A DNA stretch of 6,833 nucleotides from an uncultured Candidatus Melainabacteria bacterium. Its GTDB lineage: Bacteria > Cyanobacteriota > Vampirovibrionia > Gastranaerophilales > Gastranaerophilaceae. The stretch spans positions 1-6,833 of the forward strand of contig CAKVJR010000091.1 of the NCBI GenBank assembly GCA_934754855.1. The letters are read 5' to 3'. Every line of letters starts with the position of its first letter. Position 1 is the stretch's first letter. Below, piece by piece: positions 4,182 through 6,833 of this stretch. A program made the translations under genes and the position numbers. Below the pieces are notes generated by a model. That model was given only the letters and a program-made list of their open reading frames with translations, was not told the DNA's origin and made no database searches.

Positions 4182-6827
4182 ATGACTGAAAAAAGAGTAT
4201 GGCTTTTCAAAGAAGGAAATGCCGACATGCGTGCACTCCTTGGCGGTAAAGGTGCTAACTTGGCAGAAATGACCAACTTAGGCTTGCCGGTACCTCCCGG
4301 ATTGACAATCACGACAGAAACTTGTATGGACTACATCAACAACGGAAACAAAATGCCCGAAGGTTTGATGGACGAAGTAAAAAAAGCACTCGTTGAAGTC
4401 GAAGCACAAGCAGGTAAAAAATTCGGAGATAAAACAAACCCGTTATTGGTTTCAGTACGTTCAGGTGCAAGAGTTTCAATGCCCGGTATGATGGAAACCA
4501 TCTTGAATTTAGGTTTGAACGATGAAACAGTAGAAGCAATGGTTAAATTAACAAATAACCCGAGATTCTGCTACGATTCATATCGTCGTTTCTTAACAAT
4601 GTTCGGTTCAGTTGCTTGGGAAATGGACAGACAAAAATACTTTGAATCAGAAGTAGAAAAAGTTAAGGAAAGAGAAGGCGTTAAGTCTGATACTGAAATT
4701 TCGGCAGAAGGCTGGATGTCACTTATCCCGATTTACAAAAACGTAATTAAGGAAGTAACAGGAAAAGATTTTCCGCAAGATCCTTATGTGCAACTTCAAG
4801 AAGCAATCGAAGCCGTATTCCGTTCTTGGAATATCCCAAGAGCAGTTGCTTACAGAAACATGAACAAAATCGACCATAACTACGGTACAGCAGTAAACGT
4901 ACAAACAATGGTATTCGGTAACATGGGTAACGACTGTGCAACAGGTGTTTCATTCACAAGAAACCCTGCAACAGGTGAAAACAAATTCTACGGTGAATAT
5001 TTGGTAAATGCACAAGGTGAAGACGTTGTTGCAGGTATCAGAACACCGAAACAAATCGCAGAACTCGAAACAGATATGCCCGAACTTTACAAGCAATATG
5101 TAACAATTGCAAAACAACTTGAAAACGGCTATCACGATGTTCAAGATATGGAATTTACTATTGAAAGAGGAAAACTCTGGATTCTTCAAACAAGAAACGG
5201 TAAGAGAACTGCAAAAGCAGCAATCAAAATCGCAGTTGATATGTACGAAGAAGGCATCGTAACAAAAGAACAAGCAATCAAATTGGTTGACCCCTATACA
5301 GTTTACCAAGTATTGCTTCCCTGCTTCAACCCCGCAGCAGTAAAACACGCTCACAAAGTTTCAAAAGGTGTAAACGCATCTCCCGGAGCAGCAGTAGGTA
5401 AAATCGTATTTGATACGGAAGAAGCAGCAGAACGTGGCGGCAAAGGCGAAAAAGTTATCCTCGTAAGAATTGAAACTTGCCCTGATGATATTCACGGTAT
5501 GGCAGTTGCACAAGGTGTATTGACACTCAGAGGCGGTGCTACATCTCACGCAGCAGTAGTTGCAAAAGGTATGGGTAAACCGTGCGTTTCAGGTTGTGAA
5601 GATTTGGTTATCAACCTTGAAAAAGAAACAATCACTTGCTCAGACGGCACAGTATTCCACAAAGATGATGTTATTTCATTGGACGGTGGTACGGGTGAAG
5701 TTATGGAAGGCGCTATCGAACTTGTTGAAGCAGGTATCGACTCAGACTTTGAAAAATTCTTCACTTGGGTTAACGAAATCAAGACAATGAAAGTTGAAGC
5801 AAACGCTGATACTCCGAAAGATATCGAAAACGCATTGAAGTTCGGTGCAGAAGGTGTTGGTCTTTGCAGAACAGAACACATGTTCATGGATCCTGACAGA
5901 CTTCCTTGGGTACAAAAGATGATTATCGCAGGTACTCCCGAAGCAAGAAAAGAAGCACTCGATCACTTGCTCCCGATGCAATACAACGACTTCTATGCAA
6001 TGTTCAAAGCATTAGGCGACAAACCGTTGACAGTAAGACTTCTCGATCCTCCGCTTCACGAATTCTTGCCTTCAAAAGTTGAACTTATCGAAAAAGTTGC
6101 AACAAAGAAAGCATTGAAACAAGATTATGCAGAAGACGAAAAAATGCTCGAAATCGTAGAAGGTTTGTCAGAATCTAACCCGATGATGGGCTTGAGAGGT
6201 TGCCGTTTAGGTTTAACATTCCCTGAAATCAACGAAATGCAAGTAAGAGCAATCTTTGAAGCATGCTGTGATTTGAAGAAAGAAGGACACGCAGTTAAAC
6301 CTTGGGTAATGATTCCGCTCATCGGACACGTTAACGAACTTAAAGTTGCAAAAGAAATTCTCGTAAGAGTTGCAAAAGAAGTTATGGCAGAAAAGGGCGT
6401 TGAAGTTGAATACAAATTCGGAACAATGATTGAAATTCCGAGAGCAGCATTAACTGCTGACGAAATTGCAGAATACGCAGAATTCTATTCATTCGGTACA
6501 AACGACCTTACTCAAATGACATTCGGCTACTCAAGAGATGACGCTGAAGGTAAGTTCTTGAAGAACTACGTTGAACAAAAAATCTTGCCTTTCAACCCGT
6601 TCGTAACATTAGACCAAAAAGGTGTTGGTCAATTAATCGAAATGGCAATGGAAAAAGGAAAAGCAAACAATGCTAACCTCGTTGGCGGTGTTTGCGGCGA
6701 ACACGGTGGCGACCCTGATTCAGTTAAGTTCTGCCACAAAATCGGCTTGAACTATGTATCTTGCTCACCGTTCAGAGTTCCTCAAGCAAGACTTGCTGCT
6801 GCACAAGCAGTTATCGAAAACAAATAG
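4182..6827 (+). CDS. ppdK: Pyruvate, phosphate dikinase
   Basis: Catalyses ATP + pyruvate + Pi to AMP + PEP + PPi, reversibly, in the cytosol; in anaerobes it often acts as a PPi-linked glycolytic or gluconeogenic enzyme. At 881 residues it is full length (the Clostridium symbiosum enzyme has 874). The N-terminal nucleotide-binding domain shows GGKGANLAEM, R93 in SVRSGARVSMPGMMET, TGVSFTRNPATGE, and E324 and Q336 in the DMEFTIERGKLWILQTRNG segment. The central phosphohistidine domain has TLRGGATSHAAVVAKG with catalytic H456, and T454 at the position regulated in plant enzymes. The C-terminal PEP/pyruvate barrel has GLCRTEHMF (R563), SFGTNDLTQMTFGYSRDD and GVCGEHGGDP with the general-acid Cys C838. 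No key residue is missing. Codons favour GCA, ACA, TCA, GTA and ATC more uniformly than in ymdB or the PHP gene, which fits high expression. The start is fixed by AAAGGAG. It has its own leader and stands apart from the upstream operon. Only six bases follow the TAG, so its terminator is not seen. Confidence 0.97.
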   Translation: MTEKRVWLFKEGNADMRALLGGKGANLAEMTNLGLPVPPGLTITTETCMDYINNGNKMPEGLMDEVKKALVEVEAQAGKKFGDKTNPLLVSVRSGARVSMPGMMETILNLGLNDETVEAMVKLTNNPRFCYDSYRRFLTMFGSVAWEMDRQKYFESEVEKVKEREGVKSDTEISAEGWMSLIPIYKNVIKEVTGKDFPQDPYVQLQEAIEAVFRSWNIPRAVAYRNMNKIDHNYGTAVNVQTMVFGNMGNDCATGVSFTRNPATGENKFYGEYLVNAQGEDVVAGIRTPKQIAELETDMPELYKQYVTIAKQLENGYHDVQDMEFTIERGKLWILQTRNGKRTAKAAIKIAVDMYEEGIVTKEQAIKLVDPYTVYQVLLPCFNPAAVKHAHKVSKGVNASPGAAVGKIVFDTEEAAERGGKGEKVILVRIETCPDDIHGMAVAQGVLTLRGGATSHAAVVAKGMGKPCVSGCEDLVINLEKETITCSDGTVFHKDDVISLDGGTGEVMEGAIELVEAGIDSDFEKFFTWVNEIKTMKVEANADTPKDIENALKFGAEGVGLCRTEHMFMDPDRLPWVQKMIIAGTPEARKEALDHLLPMQYNDFYAMFKALGDKPLTVRLLDPPLHEFLPSKVELIEKVATKKALKQDYAEDEKMLEIVEGLSESNPMMGLRGCRLGLTFPEINEMQVRAIFEACCDLKKEGHAVKPWVMIPLIGHVNELKVAKEILVRVAKEVMAEKGVEVEYKFGTMIEIPRAALTADEIAEYAEFYSFGTNDLTQMTFGYSRDDAEGKFLKNYVEQKILPFNPFVTLDQKGVGQLIEMAMEKGKANNANLVGGVCGEHGGDPDSVKFCHKIGLNYVSCSPFRVPQARLAAAQAVIENK

Positions 6828-6833
6828 TTTTTG

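Noticed and set aside
4950..5354. A 134-codon open frame on the minus strand inside ppdK, and similar ones at 5546-5887 and 6125-6415
   Set aside because: These oppose a fully conserved ppdK reading frame and arise from its biased codons. They are Cys/Phe- or Ser-rich with no domain or ribosome site.

Overview
The window is A/T-rich bacterial DNA carrying five complete genes and one gene cut by the left edge, all on the + strand. Gene content (RNase Y, YmdB, a PHP phosphoesterase, a type IV pilin-like protein, pyruvate phosphate dikinase) fits an anaerobic or fermentative bacterium. The pilin-like protein has a class III prepilin leader, a D-x-D-G-K motif and a C-terminal Cys pair. This architecture, the codon style and the repeats resemble uncultured gut lineages such as Gastranaerophilales (Vampirovibrionia/Melainabacteria), with Elusimicrobiota or a low-GC Firmicute as alternatives. 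That placement is inference; nothing in the window is diagnostic.

Region 1 (1-848): the C-terminal half of RNase Y (rny), closed by a strong intrinsic terminator. Region 2 (860-3675): a tight four-gene run of ymdB, a PHP-domain phosphoesterase, a pilin-like protein whose ATG overlaps the preceding stop codon by one base, and a small unrecognised three-helix membrane protein with an acidic tail. Region 3 (3676-4181): about 500 bases without a credible gene, holding several small dispersed-type repeats: an 83-bp imperfect palindrome, two TCATTGCGAGGA units and a GTCGAC hairpin. Its right end is the leader of the next gene, with a plausible sigma-70-type promoter, two perfect dyads and a strong Shine-Dalgarno. 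Region 4 (4182-6827): a complete pyruvate phosphate dikinase (ppdK) with its key catalytic residues intact; only six bases follow its stop.

RNase Y (endonuclease), YmdB (2',3'-cyclic phosphodiesterase) and the PHP protein (related to enzymes acting on RNA 5' ends and nucleoside bisphosphates) make a plausible RNA-turnover neighbourhood. The pilin-like and membrane proteins downstream have no obvious link to it and are the least explained part of the window. ppdK is separate in function and probably in transcription, interconverting pyruvate and PEP in central carbon metabolism. I see no CRISPR array, transposase, tRNA or rRNA, and no clear undescribed multi-gene system. The best candidates for novelty are the pilin/membrane-protein pair, the repeat cluster and the ppdK leader.
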